From: an uncultured Aquimarina sp.
GTDB taxonomy: Bacteria; Bacteroidota; Bacteroidia; Flavobacteriales; Flavobacteriaceae
Length of the DNA stretch: 64,000 nucleotides
Assembly (NCBI GenBank): GCA_947499005.1
Contig: CANMML010000017.1
Coordinates: forward strand, 1-64,000
Direction: 5' to 3'
The translations under genes and the position numbers were made by a program. Positions 1 through 8,796 of the stretch are shown here, piece by piece. The notes under the pieces are model-generated. The model ran no database searches and was not told where the DNA came from. It saw nothing but the letters and a program-made list of their open reading frames with translations. Each line of letters starts with the position of its first letter. Position 1 is the stretch's first letter.

Positions 1-66
1 CGAACAGAGAAGTTAAGCCCAATCGCGCTGATGGTACTGCATTTGTGGGAGAGTAAGTCGCCGCCT
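1..66 (+). rRNA. rrf: 5S ribosomal RNA, 3' part
   Basis: The window opens inside a 5S rRNA gene. The segment reads through the conserved GAAGTTAAGCCC block (about positions 9-20), the GGTACTGC helix strand and the 3' arm ending in GTCGCCGCC near position 65. The 5' half lies outside the window. It is followed at once by an intrinsic terminator, so this is the end of an rRNA operon read on the + strand. Confidence 0.93.
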
Positions 67-72
67 TTTTTG

Positions 73-106
73 AAACCTCTATCGTTTATTCGATAGAGGT
101 TTTTTT
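73..106 (+). terminator. Intrinsic terminator of the rRNA operon
   Basis: A perfect 12-bp stem (AAACCTCTATCG / CGATAGAGGTTT) encloses a 6-nt loop and is followed by a T run. It closes the rRNA operon. A closely similar stem recurs behind the transaldolase gene at 62781-62811. Confidence 0.9.
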
Positions 107-203
107 GTTTTTATACTTTTTAGGAAAAAGATTAATTTAAATAGGCTAATTATTAATATAGCATTCTGCATAAAATCCCGATTTTAGTGGATATTTAATG
201 TAA

Positions 204-2645
204 ATGCGATTTATTTTTAAGGCCTTATTTTTAATTTCTTCACTAATTCATGTAGCATCATGGAGTCAAATTTCGTTGTTAGGAGATAACATTCCTTTTG
301 AAAATATAAATGATGGAGATTTTGAACTCGTAAATGCATATTGGAGGCAAGCTAAACAATCTCCATTTTGGGAAACAAAAGCAGTTAAAGGAAAAGAGCC
401 TTTAGGAATTCATTATGGAACATTGTTTTGTAGTAATGATATAGGAGAAGCAAAGTCAATAATTTTAAATACAAATGCTAATTATCCCGAATTAGGTAAA
501 GGGGATATTTGGTATTGGGATTTTAGCGCATATTTAGAGTATGATATTAAAGCTTATATTTCTTTGAGCTTAGTTTTTGGTGAGGAAGAGTGTACATTGA
601 TAGAAAAAGCCTCTATCAAAATCTTACCTGAAGGCATTAGTAAATATTCGGGAGAATATAAGATCACAGCATCTAATGTAAAAAAAGGTTTCCCTTATCT
701 TAAAGTTACATTTTATTCAAAAGACAATGTCAAAATATATCTTGAAGATATTTCAATCTCGGTGTCTGATAAAAAATTTGAGCGTCCTAAGAAATTAAGA
801 GTATCTCAAAAATCTAATAATTTTATAGGCTTGCAGTGGGATGATGGTAATTTTAGTACAAATGATAGATTTCAAGTTTATCGAAAATCTGTGCTAGATA
901 ATACGTTTTTACTTGTTGATGAAACTAACAAGAAGTCCTTTGTTGATCGTAATATTGTTTCGGGTGTAACATATGATTATCTAATAATACGAAAGGGAAA
1001 ATCAATATCTAAAGCCTCAAATGTCGTTACTTCAAGTATCAGAGATCTTATTCCTCCAGAGGCTCCAAAAAATATTTTATCAAGAGTAGAGAATGCAGAG
1101 GTAATCTTAAATTGGAAAGCTCCAAGTGAAGAGGATATTTATAAGTATTCAATTTATCGTTCCAATGATAATGAGCATTTTGAATGTATTGCTAAAAGTG
1201 TATACAAGACTTCGTATAAGGATGATGCAGCTTTAAAAAGTCAGTATAATTTTTATAAGGTTTCAGCTCACGATTTTAGTGGGAATGAGAGTATAACCTC
1301 CGAGACAACTCAAACTAGACTTTCATTAATTAATGGAGCATCATTTATAGATTTGATTGAACCAATGCCTATAATAAGTGAATTGACTACTGATACTTGG
1401 GGGGTAGAAGATGTAATTCCTAGAGACATAGAAAATGGAATAGAAGATAAAGACTGGTCTTATTGGGGAGGACATCCAATTTTAGGAGAAGATAATAAAT
1501 ATCATTTGCCAATTGTTCGATGGCCTGCTAACGATCTTAAGGGACATTGGGAATGGCCTAATTCTACAGTAGCTTATGCTGTTTCAGAAACCCCTATTGG
1601 ACCTTATGTGCTAAAGAGAGATTTGGCATATGATTATAAAAAAGGGTTTGGCCATAATGCAGATGTTGTATTGTTAAATGATGGTAGTTATTTATTGTAT
1701 TCACTAGTTGATTGGAAGCCTACATTGTTTAGCTCTAAAAGCATGAATGGACCATGGAAGTTAGAGGGGGAAATGAAGATCGAATATGATGCTAAATTGC
1801 TGGAAGATGATAGAAAGTATCAAGTAGAAAGGAATTTATCTGGAGTTCAATTGGAGGATGGTTCATTGCTTTTTATGACGAAGTTTGGTCGTGTAATTAA
1901 GAGTGACGAAGGCATTCTAGGGCCATATAAAGTATTGACTGATGTAATTCAAAAAAATAATACGATTCCTAAAAGGTATAGGAATCTAAACTACGAAGAC
2001 CCAACAATTTGGAAAGATGATGTTCAGTTTCATTGTTTGATTAATGGGTTTTTAGATAAAAGAGCTATTTATTTGCGTTCTCCTGATGGGATTCATTGGG
2101 AATGTGATCCTGGGTTGGGGTATAACACTTCAGTAACTTCTTATGAAAATGGAGTTAAAAATCATTGGTATAAACTAGAGCGTCCACATGTGATTCAGGA
2201 TAGATTTGGTAGAGCTACTCATTTATCATTGGCAACTTTGGATGTTCCGAAGAAAGAGGATAGAGCAAATGATAATCATAATTCTAAAAATATTATTCTT
2301 CCTTTGGTGGTGCATAAGCGTATAAAGCTTTTGGATGAATTCAGAATAAATGAAAGGACAAAGGATATAAGAATATTGATACAATCAGAAGAAGGTTTTG
2401 ATGCTCAAAAGGATCTGGATATAGAGTCGTTAAGATTTGGCTCTTCTAAAGAAGTAAATATTGGCAAAGGAAGTAAAGTGAAATCTATAGAAAATAAAGA
2501 CAAAGATTTAATAGTTACTTTTCATTATGAAGAAAGTGGAATTTCGATAAATGATTGGGTATACAAGCTATTGGGTAACGACCGATCGGGGAATTTAATC
2601 ATTGCTTTTTGTAAGCCTTACAAGAGTAAATTAGCAGTTGAATAG
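204..2645 (+). CDS. Secreted GH43-like glycoside hydrolase with FN3 domains
   Basis: This 813-residue protein starts with a signal peptide (about residues 1-21). Residues 22-190 form a beta-rich module that looks like a carbohydrate-binding sandwich. Two fibronectin type III domains follow (about 195-285 and 290-375). The region 385-735 has the repeated Trp/Gly/Asp strand pattern of a five-bladed beta-propeller of the GH43/GH117 type, including WGGHPI, GHNADVVLLNDGSY and YEDPTIW. It probably removes a terminal sugar from a polysaccharide outside the cytoplasm. The substrate cannot be read from the sequence. No T9SS tail is visible. It is monocistronic behind the rRNA operon and convergent with a T9SS glycosidase that carries an agar-type CBM6, so a red-algal galactan is a reasonable guess. 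The GH family number is uncertain. Confidence 0.72.
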   Translation: MRFIFKALFLISSLIHVASWSQISLLGDNIPFENINDGDFELVNAYWRQAKQSPFWETKAVKGKEPLGIHYGTLFCSNDIGEAKSIILNTNANYPELGKGDIWYWDFSAYLEYDIKAYISLSLVFGEEECTLIEKASIKILPEGISKYSGEYKITASNVKKGFPYLKVTFYSKDNVKIYLEDISISVSDKKFERPKKLRVSQKSNNFIGLQWDDGNFSTNDRFQVYRKSVLDNTFLLVDETNKKSFVDRNIVSGVTYDYLIIRKGKSISKASNVVTSSIRDLIPPEAPKNILSRVENAEVILNWKAPSEEDIYKYSIYRSNDNEHFECIAKSVYKTSYKDDAALKSQYNFYKVSAHDFSGNESITSETTQTRLSLINGASFIDLIEPMPIISELTTDTWGVEDVIPRDIENGIEDKDWSYWGGHPILGEDNKYHLPIVRWPANDLKGHWEWPNSTVAYAVSETPIGPYVLKRDLAYDYKKGFGHNADVVLLNDGSYLLYSLVDWKPTLFSSKSMNGPWKLEGEMKIEYDAKLLEDDRKYQVERNLSGVQLEDGSLLFMTKFGRVIKSDEGILGPYKVLTDVIQKNNTIPKRYRNLNYEDPTIWKDDVQFHCLINGFLDKRAIYLRSPDGIHWECDPGLGYNTSVTSYENGVKNHWYKLERPHVIQDRFGRATHLSLATLDVPKKEDRANDNHNSKNIILPLVVHKRIKLLDEFRINERTKDIRILIQSEEGFDAQKDLDIESLRFGSSKEVNIGKGSKVKSIENKDKDLIVTFHYEESGISINDWVYKLLGNDRSGNLIIAFCKPYKSKLAVE

Positions 2646-2657
2646 TTATTATAATAA

Positions 2658-2738
2658 AAAAGGAAAGCCTATAAAACCTTGATGTATATCTTAAGCTTTT
2701 GAATTGCTTTTAGATTCGGTGTTATAAACTTTCCTTTT
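2658..2738. terminator. Convergent terminator-like inverted repeat
   Basis: AAAAGGAAAG (2658-2667) pairs with CTTTCCTTTT (2729-2738), and the adjoining TATAA/TTATA stretches can extend the pairing. It lies just behind the GH43-like gene and could end transcription from that side. The long internal loop lowers confidence. Confidence 0.45.
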
Positions 2739-2745
2739 ATTGACA

Positions 2746-2843
2746 CCGCCAAAGGGTATAATACCCCAAGGCTTGCCTTGAAATTAAAATTTTATTTCAT
2801 ATAAATGCCTCTTGGGCTTGCCCCAAGATAGTTTACTTGGAAA
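2746..2843. repeat. Dispersed GGCTTGCC palindromic repeat, two units
   Basis: Two palindromic units centred on CTTG occur here: CAAGG-CTTG-CCTTG near 2767-2780 and CTTGGG-CTTG-CCCCAAG near 2811-2826. They are preceded by GGTATAATACC and followed by ATAGTTTACTT. A related element lies at 49633-49679 next to ung and a weaker one at 46243-46275 upstream of serS. All three are intergenic. Confidence 0.6.
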
Positions 2844-2854
2844 AATAGATTAAT

Positions 2855-5800
2855 CTATTTAATCACTAGTTTATGGTTTTTGCCATCTATGGTCAATAAA
2901 TAAATCCCAGTAGATAGGCTAGATACATCTAGTGTAGTAAACCCTTCAGTACTTTCGACCGTAGTATTCAATACGATTGCTCCTGCTAAAGAATATACCG
3001 TAATATTTTTTAGACCATTAGATATTCCTGAAATTGTGATATCAGAAATGGCTGGTAAAGGATATATTGAGATATTATCGGAAACTGGTTTTTGAATTAG
3101 ATCTTTGGATGCACTTATGAATTCTAATGAGAATTTATCCAGATTCCAAGTCCACATGCTACCAGTAGCTGTCAATCTAATAGTATGATTTTGAGCTGTG
3201 AAAAATACTAATTGACTGGCTTCCACTTTTTGAAAATCATCCCAACTATTATTATTAGGGACTGTCGTAGTATTAAAATCTAAGTCAGGTATGCCAAAAG
3301 TAATACTAGAACCTGTAACAGGAGAAGAGATGTAATAGGTAACTTTATAAACCCCTTCTTCAAGTATGGTAATAGGATAATCGACATAATCATTTTCATT
3401 TACGTAATTGATAATCGTATCAGCCTTATTAGCACCAAGACCCGAACCACCAAAAGCAGTATCGTTAAATGTTCCACTAGTATTGGAGAAACTTTCGGCT
3501 TCAATAACGAAAGTATCTACATTTACAGGAGTATCATTGCCAAGTGTATCATCACAGTTGTATTTAATAATTAATACAGGGCTATTGTTGCCTTCACTAG
3601 CAGAAAATGAAACATCATTCCCTCCTGTTTGTTTTACAATTAAAGATACTGTCTGTCCAGCAGGTAGGTTTTGCAACTCCCATGTGTACGTTTGTCCAAT
3701 AACATAATTGGTGTTCAAACTTCCAAGTAGCCCATCTTCGGAAGGTTTATTGGAGTTAGATAGATTATTTTCATTCCAATTACTAGAACTTCCTTTAAAA
3801 ATTTCAATAAGACCACTACCACTATCTGAACTGACTGTCAACTCTAACATGGTGCTAGAAATACTTCCTCCATTAGGTATGTTGGGTGTTTGAAACTGTA
3901 GATAAGAAACTCTATTGTTGCTCTCTACTCTTAGGTCATTATTATTCAATAAGCTGCTAGCACCACCTTGTAGATAAGCATCATTGATTGGATTAGCTAA
4001 AGTATCTTCACAATTATCGTTTCCAGTATCAGGATCTCCTCCAGTATCAGGGGTATCGTCATCATCATTATCACAAGTGTGTGTGATGGTCAATTTAGGA
4101 CTATTGGTACCTTCGCTAGCAGAGAATGAAACATCATTTCCTCCTGTTTGTTTTACAATTAAAGAAACTGTTTGTCCTGCTGGTAAGTCTTGTAAATTCC
4201 AAGTATAGGTTTGTCCAATGGTATAGTTTGTATTCAAACTTCCAAGTAGACCATCTTCTGTAGGTTTATTGGAATTAGATAAGTTATTTTCATTCCAATT
4301 GCTAGAATTCCCTTTAAAAATTTCAATAAGACCACTACCACTATCCGAACTTACAGTTAATTCGAGTGTTGTACTAGAGATGCTTTTCCCATTAGGAGTA
4401 TTCGGTGTTTGAAACTGTAGATAAGAAACTCTATTATTGCTTTCTACTCTTAGATCATTATTATTTAGTAAGCTACCAGCTCCGCCTTGTAGATAAGCAT
4501 CATTGATTGGGTTTATAACAATGCCTTGACATTCATCATCATTTCCATTATCTGGATTTCCGTTATTACCTCCGTCATCAGGGTCATCATCACAATTAGC
4601 AATTATAGCATCTGTTCCTGTTCCTATTGGCTTAACAAAAGTCTTAGAAAGGATAAATTTATCCATTTCGAATCCATCTTCACGCATAGAAAAAGAAACA
4701 GTGTGTATTCCAGGAGTATTTACATTTAAGAAGATTTTTTGCTCTTCTCCACAGTGGTTAGCATCAGTACGTTGCTTGCTTTCCCAAGTCCAAGCATTTT
4801 TTCCTGCACACCATTGCATTCTAGCGCCAGAAGTAGGCCATTGTCCATCAATACCTACATGTACCCCATTATCTTCCGTTCCTGTTGAATAAGCGCGAAC
4901 CCAAACAAAGTATTTTCCTGTAGTACTAAAGTTTACTTTGTAATTAACAATAGCTAATGCTCCAGGGGTATTACTGAAATTAGTTCCTACTGTTAAAGGG
5001 TCACCATGAGTAACACGAGTATCAGGAAGTATTTCTATATATTTTCCTCCGCTGGCGCCATTGCTGTTATTTGCATCTGGATCAGGAGTTGGCGTACCTG
5101 TAGTGCCATTTTCAATAACGAACCACTCTCTTACATTCGTTTTTTCTTGGTCAATAAAGTCTTCTGCTTCTACAGCGATAACTCCATTATTTTCTTCGAA
5201 AACTTTTTCTGAGCAATCACCAGTATCAGGATCATTTCCTGGATCAGTAACGTCTGGAACCGTATTATTAGTATTTGTTACTAATGCAACCCAATCATTA
5301 CCTGTATTATTAGGAGGGTTTCCTATGTTTCTATTTCCTCCTCCAGAAATTTGTGTGATACTACCGTTTTTGAGGTTCCCTCCATTACGTGGATCAAACC
5401 ATTTTATATTGTAGTTTCCATTAGCACCATTTAAATTTAAATTGGGATTGCCCCCTTTTTCTAAATAGATAACATAATATTTCCCTGCTTCTACTAGAGC
5501 GTGATTATTATTTCCACTGACAAGGTTATCATTGTTACGCATATTCCAATATGGAATTTGATTCCCTTTGAAGAAGTCAAAAGCATATTTAGACCAATCG
5601 AATAATATTTCAAATCGATTGAAGTTTTCAGTTTCAAAATCACCTTTACTTCCTCCGTACCACATGACACCTTGGCCACCAGCAATTAAGTTTTTCCATA
5701 AATAGTGCGTTCTAGCCTGTACACGTACTGATTTTGTCGAAATCTTTTCATCAGTAAAAACCCCTGTTTTTCCAGTATTTTGTTCATCCGAAGATACTAC

Positions 5801-7045
5801 CCAAGGGATGTTCGCATTTCTAGATTTATTAATCCAAGTTAGAATTCCACTTCTTCCATTAAATGCATCATTTGCATTAGCGGCACTTTGTATAGAGGCC
5901 CCAGTTAATTTTGCGTTGAGACTTAACCAATCATCATATTTATCATGCTCTCCTGGATAGGTGTGTATTACTCGGTGATTTTGCCAAGGATCAATAGCTG
6001 CTAAAAAATCAATTCGTGAGATAGCAGATTGTGCCGATCCTCGATATTCTTCCGAGATATTCCATTCGATTGCCAAGTGGTGTCCAAAACGAGCTACCAT
6101 TTCACGATATTGAACTCTTAATTCATTATCATTAAGGGCATCCCAATTTTCGTTTTCAGCCAATTTATAATGCATCATTAGACCAATTTTTTCAGCATGA
6201 TCAAATACAATTTCCCATTGTTCTAGTTTAGAAATATCAAATCTGAATTTGTCACCGAGGTTTACCCAAGGAAATACGTTTTTATCGTCTCCTCCAAATA
6301 AACTCATCGAAAAAGAATTCATTCCTTGTTGCTTAATATAATTTAAAGCTCCAATAATGTTTTTTCCTTTGCCATTTTTCCAAGTAGGCCCATTATTAAA
6401 TTGCGCAGCATGAGGATTGAAAGAATGGATTTTACATAGACCACAATTGTTTCGATTAGCATCAAAGTCAAAATCATTGAAGTCTAACATATTTTCTGGG
6501 GAATCAGGGCCAATTTTAAATAAGTATTCACCAGTTTGAGCAAATTGTAAATACCTTCTAGAATTAGCACTTCCCGAAGTGCGATATGTCAATCGACCTT
6601 TGGCTCTCAAATCAGGTTCAGACTTGTTATTGCCAGAGATGTTCCCCACACTTCCCGTGAGCCTTTTGGCAGGTGATGGGAGTTGATTTACATTTTGTAA
6701 AGCTACATTGTTACCAGTGTAGTATAGAATTTCATAGTTCCATGTTCCTGTCATGTAAGGCCTTAAATGTGCTTTAAAAGTTTGTCCTTGTTTGGCACTT
6801 GAATTCGCTGCATCACCATCTGCTGCGAAATAACCGGGAACTCTAATTTTTTCGCCATTAGGGTCCGTAAAGACGACATCCATTCGGTGGTTTCTGAAAG
6901 TCGAAGCCGATTCGTTGAGCGTAGTGTTGGGTAAATCGGCACTGATGGTAATTTTGTGCCATTTTCTTAATTCTCCTTCAATTTGTTGAGCAAAAAAAGA
7001 AGTTTGTATTGCTATAAAGAGCAATACTAGAAGTCTAGTTTTCAT
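2855..7045 (-). CDS. T9SS-exported multidomain glycosidase (DUF5060/DUF4038-like) with CBM96 x2 and CBM6
   Basis: This 1396-residue protein has a signal peptide (1-19) and a DUF5060-like N-terminal sandwich (about 20-115). A TIM-barrel-like core follows (about 145-510), with candidate acidic residues in EWNISEE and SSDEQN, then a collagen-bind-2-like sandwich (about 515-590). Next come a first binding module (about 612-802, VEAEDF motif), two near-identical DNRLRE/CBM96-like modules (about 845-992 and 1017-1165), a CBM6 (about 1177-1309) and a type A T9SS sorting domain (about 1317-1396). Asp/Gly/Asn-rich linkers separate the modules. The CBM6 motifs EAESFSNT, NYVNENDYVDY and WNLDKF resemble those attached to beta-agarases, so an agar- or porphyran-like substrate is inferred. 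No susC/susD pair is next to it. The catalytic family is not certain. Confidence 0.75.
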   Translation of the reverse strand: MKTRLLVLLFIAIQTSFFAQQIEGELRKWHKITISADLPNTTLNESASTFRNHRMDVVFTDPNGEKIRVPGYFAADGDAANSSAKQGQTFKAHLRPYMTGTWNYEILYYTGNNVALQNVNQLPSPAKRLTGSVGNISGNNKSEPDLRAKGRLTYRTSGSANSRRYLQFAQTGEYLFKIGPDSPENMLDFNDFDFDANRNNCGLCKIHSFNPHAAQFNNGPTWKNGKGKNIIGALNYIKQQGMNSFSMSLFGGDDKNVFPWVNLGDKFRFDISKLEQWEIVFDHAEKIGLMMHYKLAENENWDALNDNELRVQYREMVARFGHHLAIEWNISEEYRGSAQSAISRIDFLAAIDPWQNHRVIHTYPGEHDKYDDWLSLNAKLTGASIQSAANANDAFNGRSGILTWINKSRNANIPWVVSSDEQNTGKTGVFTDEKISTKSVRVQARTHYLWKNLIAGGQGVMWYGGSKGDFETENFNRFEILFDWSKYAFDFFKGNQIPYWNMRNNDNLVSGNNNHALVEAGKYYVIYLEKGGNPNLNLNGANGNYNIKWFDPRNGGNLKNGSITQISGGGNRNIGNPPNNTGNDWVALVTNTNNTVPDVTDPGNDPDTGDCSEKVFEENNGVIAVEAEDFIDQEKTNVREWFVIENGTTGTPTPDPDANNSNGASGGKYIEILPDTRVTHGDPLTVGTNFSNTPGALAIVNYKVNFSTTGKYFVWVRAYSTGTEDNGVHVGIDGQWPTSGARMQWCAGKNAWTWESKQRTDANHCGEEQKIFLNVNTPGIHTVSFSMREDGFEMDKFILSKTFVKPIGTGTDAIIANCDDDPDDGGNNGNPDNGNDDECQGIVINPINDAYLQGGAGSLLNNNDLRVESNNRVSYLQFQTPNTPNGKSISSTTLELTVSSDSGSGLIEIFKGNSSNWNENNLSNSNKPTEDGLLGSLNTNYTIGQTYTWNLQDLPAGQTVSLIVKQTGGNDVSFSASEGTNSPKLTITHTCDNDDDDTPDTGGDPDTGNDNCEDTLANPINDAYLQGGASSLLNNNDLRVESNNRVSYLQFQTPNIPNGGSISSTMLELTVSSDSGSGLIEIFKGSSSNWNENNLSNSNKPSEDGLLGSLNTNYVIGQTYTWELQNLPAGQTVSLIVKQTGGNDVSFSASEGNNSPVLIIKYNCDDTLGNDTPVNVDTFVIEAESFSNTSGTFNDTAFGGSGLGANKADTIINYVNENDYVDYPITILEEGVYKVTYYISSPVTGSSITFGIPDLDFNTTTVPNNNSWDDFQKVEASQLVFFTAQNHTIRLTATGSMWTWNLDKFSLEFISASKDLIQKPVSDNISIYPLPAISDITISGISNGLKNITVYSLAGAIVLNTTVESTEGFTTLDVSSLSTGIYLLTIDGKNHKLVIK
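3551..4513 (-). repeat. Internal tandem duplication encoding two CBM96-like modules
   Basis: The gene contains two long direct repeats of about 445 bp, roughly 4071-4513 (first module) and 3551-3997 (second module), separated by an Asp/Gly-rich linker. Long stretches match base for base, including third codon positions. This points to a recent duplication or to gene conversion. Confidence 0.85.
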
Positions 7046-7464
7046 AGGGTTTAATTATTAATTGTTATGATGTATAACTTATTGGCATGTTGCATATTGC
7101 TCGTATAAGGGTATTCTTACAGGAAATATTGACATGTGTTAAATAGCTGTCTGTTAGCCGATATTTAGTGGTTTTGGTAAAAGGATAATAATGGCATGTA
7201 AGAATTGAAAGGAGAGAAAGGAAATATTGAATGCTTTTTAAATGATGATTTATAAAGCATTGAGTGTAATGTGTATTGTGGAATGATTGTGTTTAATTCA
7301 ATTTTTGCTTAGCATCGAAATCTTTGATTTCAATCTAGGTTTTATTGAATCTTAATGGGAGGGTAGTTTTAAAAAGAAACAAGGTATATGCGAAATTTTT
7401 GTTCGCAAATCGTATGAAACTGTTTCTATAGGTCAGTTCTTAAGTAGAGCCCTTTCTTTAATCT
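7046..7464. other. Intergenic region upstream of the T9SS glycosidase
   Basis: This 419-bp AT-rich stretch lies between the start of the T9SS glycosidase and the end of the kinase gene, both on the minus strand. It presumably holds the glycosidase promoter. I see no ORF, RNA gene or clear regulator site in it. Confidence 0.5.
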
Positions 7465-8796
7465 CTAAAATTCTAAGATAAATGAAGTTTCTTCCTTGTT
7501 AGATTGAACGGATAAATTTCCTTTGTGCAATAGCATAATATGTCTAGAAAGACTTAATCCAACTCCAGATCCATTAGGTTTAGAAGTGTAAAAAGGAATG
7601 AATATCTGATTTTTAATTTCATTAGGGATTTCATCTCCATTATTGCTTATTGTGATCGATTTTACTTCGAAGTTTGAAGTTGTAGCACTTAGCGAAATAG
7701 AAGGGTTTATTTGATCGGAAAAAGATTCGCAAGCATTTTTAATTAAGTTAAGTAATACTTGTACGATTTGCTGCTCATCGGCAAATAAGGTTCCCATTTC
7801 TTCTGTAATGTTTACGTTTAGAAGAACGTCTTTTTTCTTTAAGAATTCTCTAGAAAGTAAGGCTACTTTTTCAAATAATGCTTCACAAAGAATGATCTTT
7901 TTGGTCGGTGTAGCAACATTTAGTAGCTCGCGATATGAAGAGACAAAGGCTTCTAAGTGGTTGCTTTGTTCTTTAATTACAGAAAGTCCTTTTCCTAATA
8001 CTTGAGATTGTTCTTTAGTAAAAGATTTGATGTCCGTATTATTATATTGCTGTAAAAGAGAACTAGAAATAGAAGTCAAAGGAGCAATACTATTCATGAT
8101 TTCATGGGTGAGAACCCTAATTAATTTGATCCAAGAATCAGCTTCATTTTTATTAAGAGTACTACCAATATCTTGTAATGTAATTAAGTGAACAGTTTCG
8201 TTGTTAATAGTAATAGTACTGGTCTTAACACTAATTTTTTTAGTTTGTTTTTCATCGGATAGACTAATAAGTTTTTCTTTAAAAGTCAATGTTTTTAGAG
8301 CTTGATAAAGATCTTTTTGAATTCTATTGAATTGTTCTACATGATTTAAGGGAGAAAAATTGAGAAGCTGTTCGGCTTTTTTATTGGCTAATAAAATGTG
8401 GCCTTTAGAATTGATTGTTAACACCCCAATTTCGGCTTGTTTTATAAGCTCTTTATAGTATTGCTCTTGTACTTGATTATCAACATATACTTTTTGAATT
8501 TTTTCGTTGAGCGTACAAAGCGTTTTATACAGTTCTCTTGCGGAGGTGTGTTTTCCTATTTTTTCAAAAGACAATGTAAAATCTTCATTGATCATTGCCT
8601 TTAGGTGATAAGCCATGTCTTTATTCGTACTGTTTAAAAAAGAGACTAATTTGAAAATCTGGATGAGAAGAATACAACCTAGTAATGCCGCCCAGATATA
8701 TTCTTTTTTGACAACAAAATAAGTAGTAGCTGCCGTAACAATTACTAAAAGGGTGATGCGTACAATGAGCAAATAGTAGAACTTTTTACTAATCAT
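7465..8796 (-). CDS. Membrane-bound sensor histidine kinase, NtrB-like
   Basis: This 443-residue kinase has two N-terminal membrane helices (about 11-29 and 33-52) with almost no periplasmic loop, a PAS domain (about 112-210), a HisKA domain with phospho-accepting His231 in LTHEIMNSIAPL, and a HATPase domain. The N box is LLNLIKNACESF (Asn354) and the G2 box is GSGVGLSLSRH. The G1 box reads SNNGDEIP, where most kinases have DxGxGIP, so the usual adenine-binding Asp is Asn. The gene overlaps the upstream response regulator by 8 bp (8789-8796) and the two are clearly co-transcribed. With so little sensor domain outside the membrane it may sense membrane state or its neighbouring transporter, as in intramembrane-sensing kinases; this is inference. 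Confidence 0.9.
   Translation of the reverse strand: MISKKFYYLLIVRITLLVIVTAATTYFVVKKEYIWAALLGCILLIQIFKLVSFLNSTNKDMAYHLKAMINEDFTLSFEKIGKHTSARELYKTLCTLNEKIQKVYVDNQVQEQYYKELIKQAEIGVLTINSKGHILLANKKAEQLLNFSPLNHVEQFNRIQKDLYQALKTLTFKEKLISLSDEKQTKKISVKTSTITINNETVHLITLQDIGSTLNKNEADSWIKLIRVLTHEIMNSIAPLTSISSSLLQQYNNTDIKSFTKEQSQVLGKGLSVIKEQSNHLEAFVSSYRELLNVATPTKKIILCEALFEKVALLSREFLKKKDVLLNVNITEEMGTLFADEQQIVQVLLNLIKNACESFSDQINPSISLSATTSNFEVKSITISNNGDEIPNEIKNQIFIPFYTSKPNGSGVGLSLSRHIMLLHKGNLSVQSNKEETSFILEF

Noticed and set aside
3551..4513. Long direct repeats that could be taken for a CRISPR array or an insertion element
   Set aside because: The repeats are in frame, about 445 bp each and code for two copies of one protein module; there is no short repeat/spacer pattern and no transposase.
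3408..5414. Several + strand reading frames of 60-117 codons opposite the T9SS glycosidase
   Set aside because: They are antisense shadows of a strongly coding minus-strand gene with clear protein domains; none has a plausible start context or family signature.
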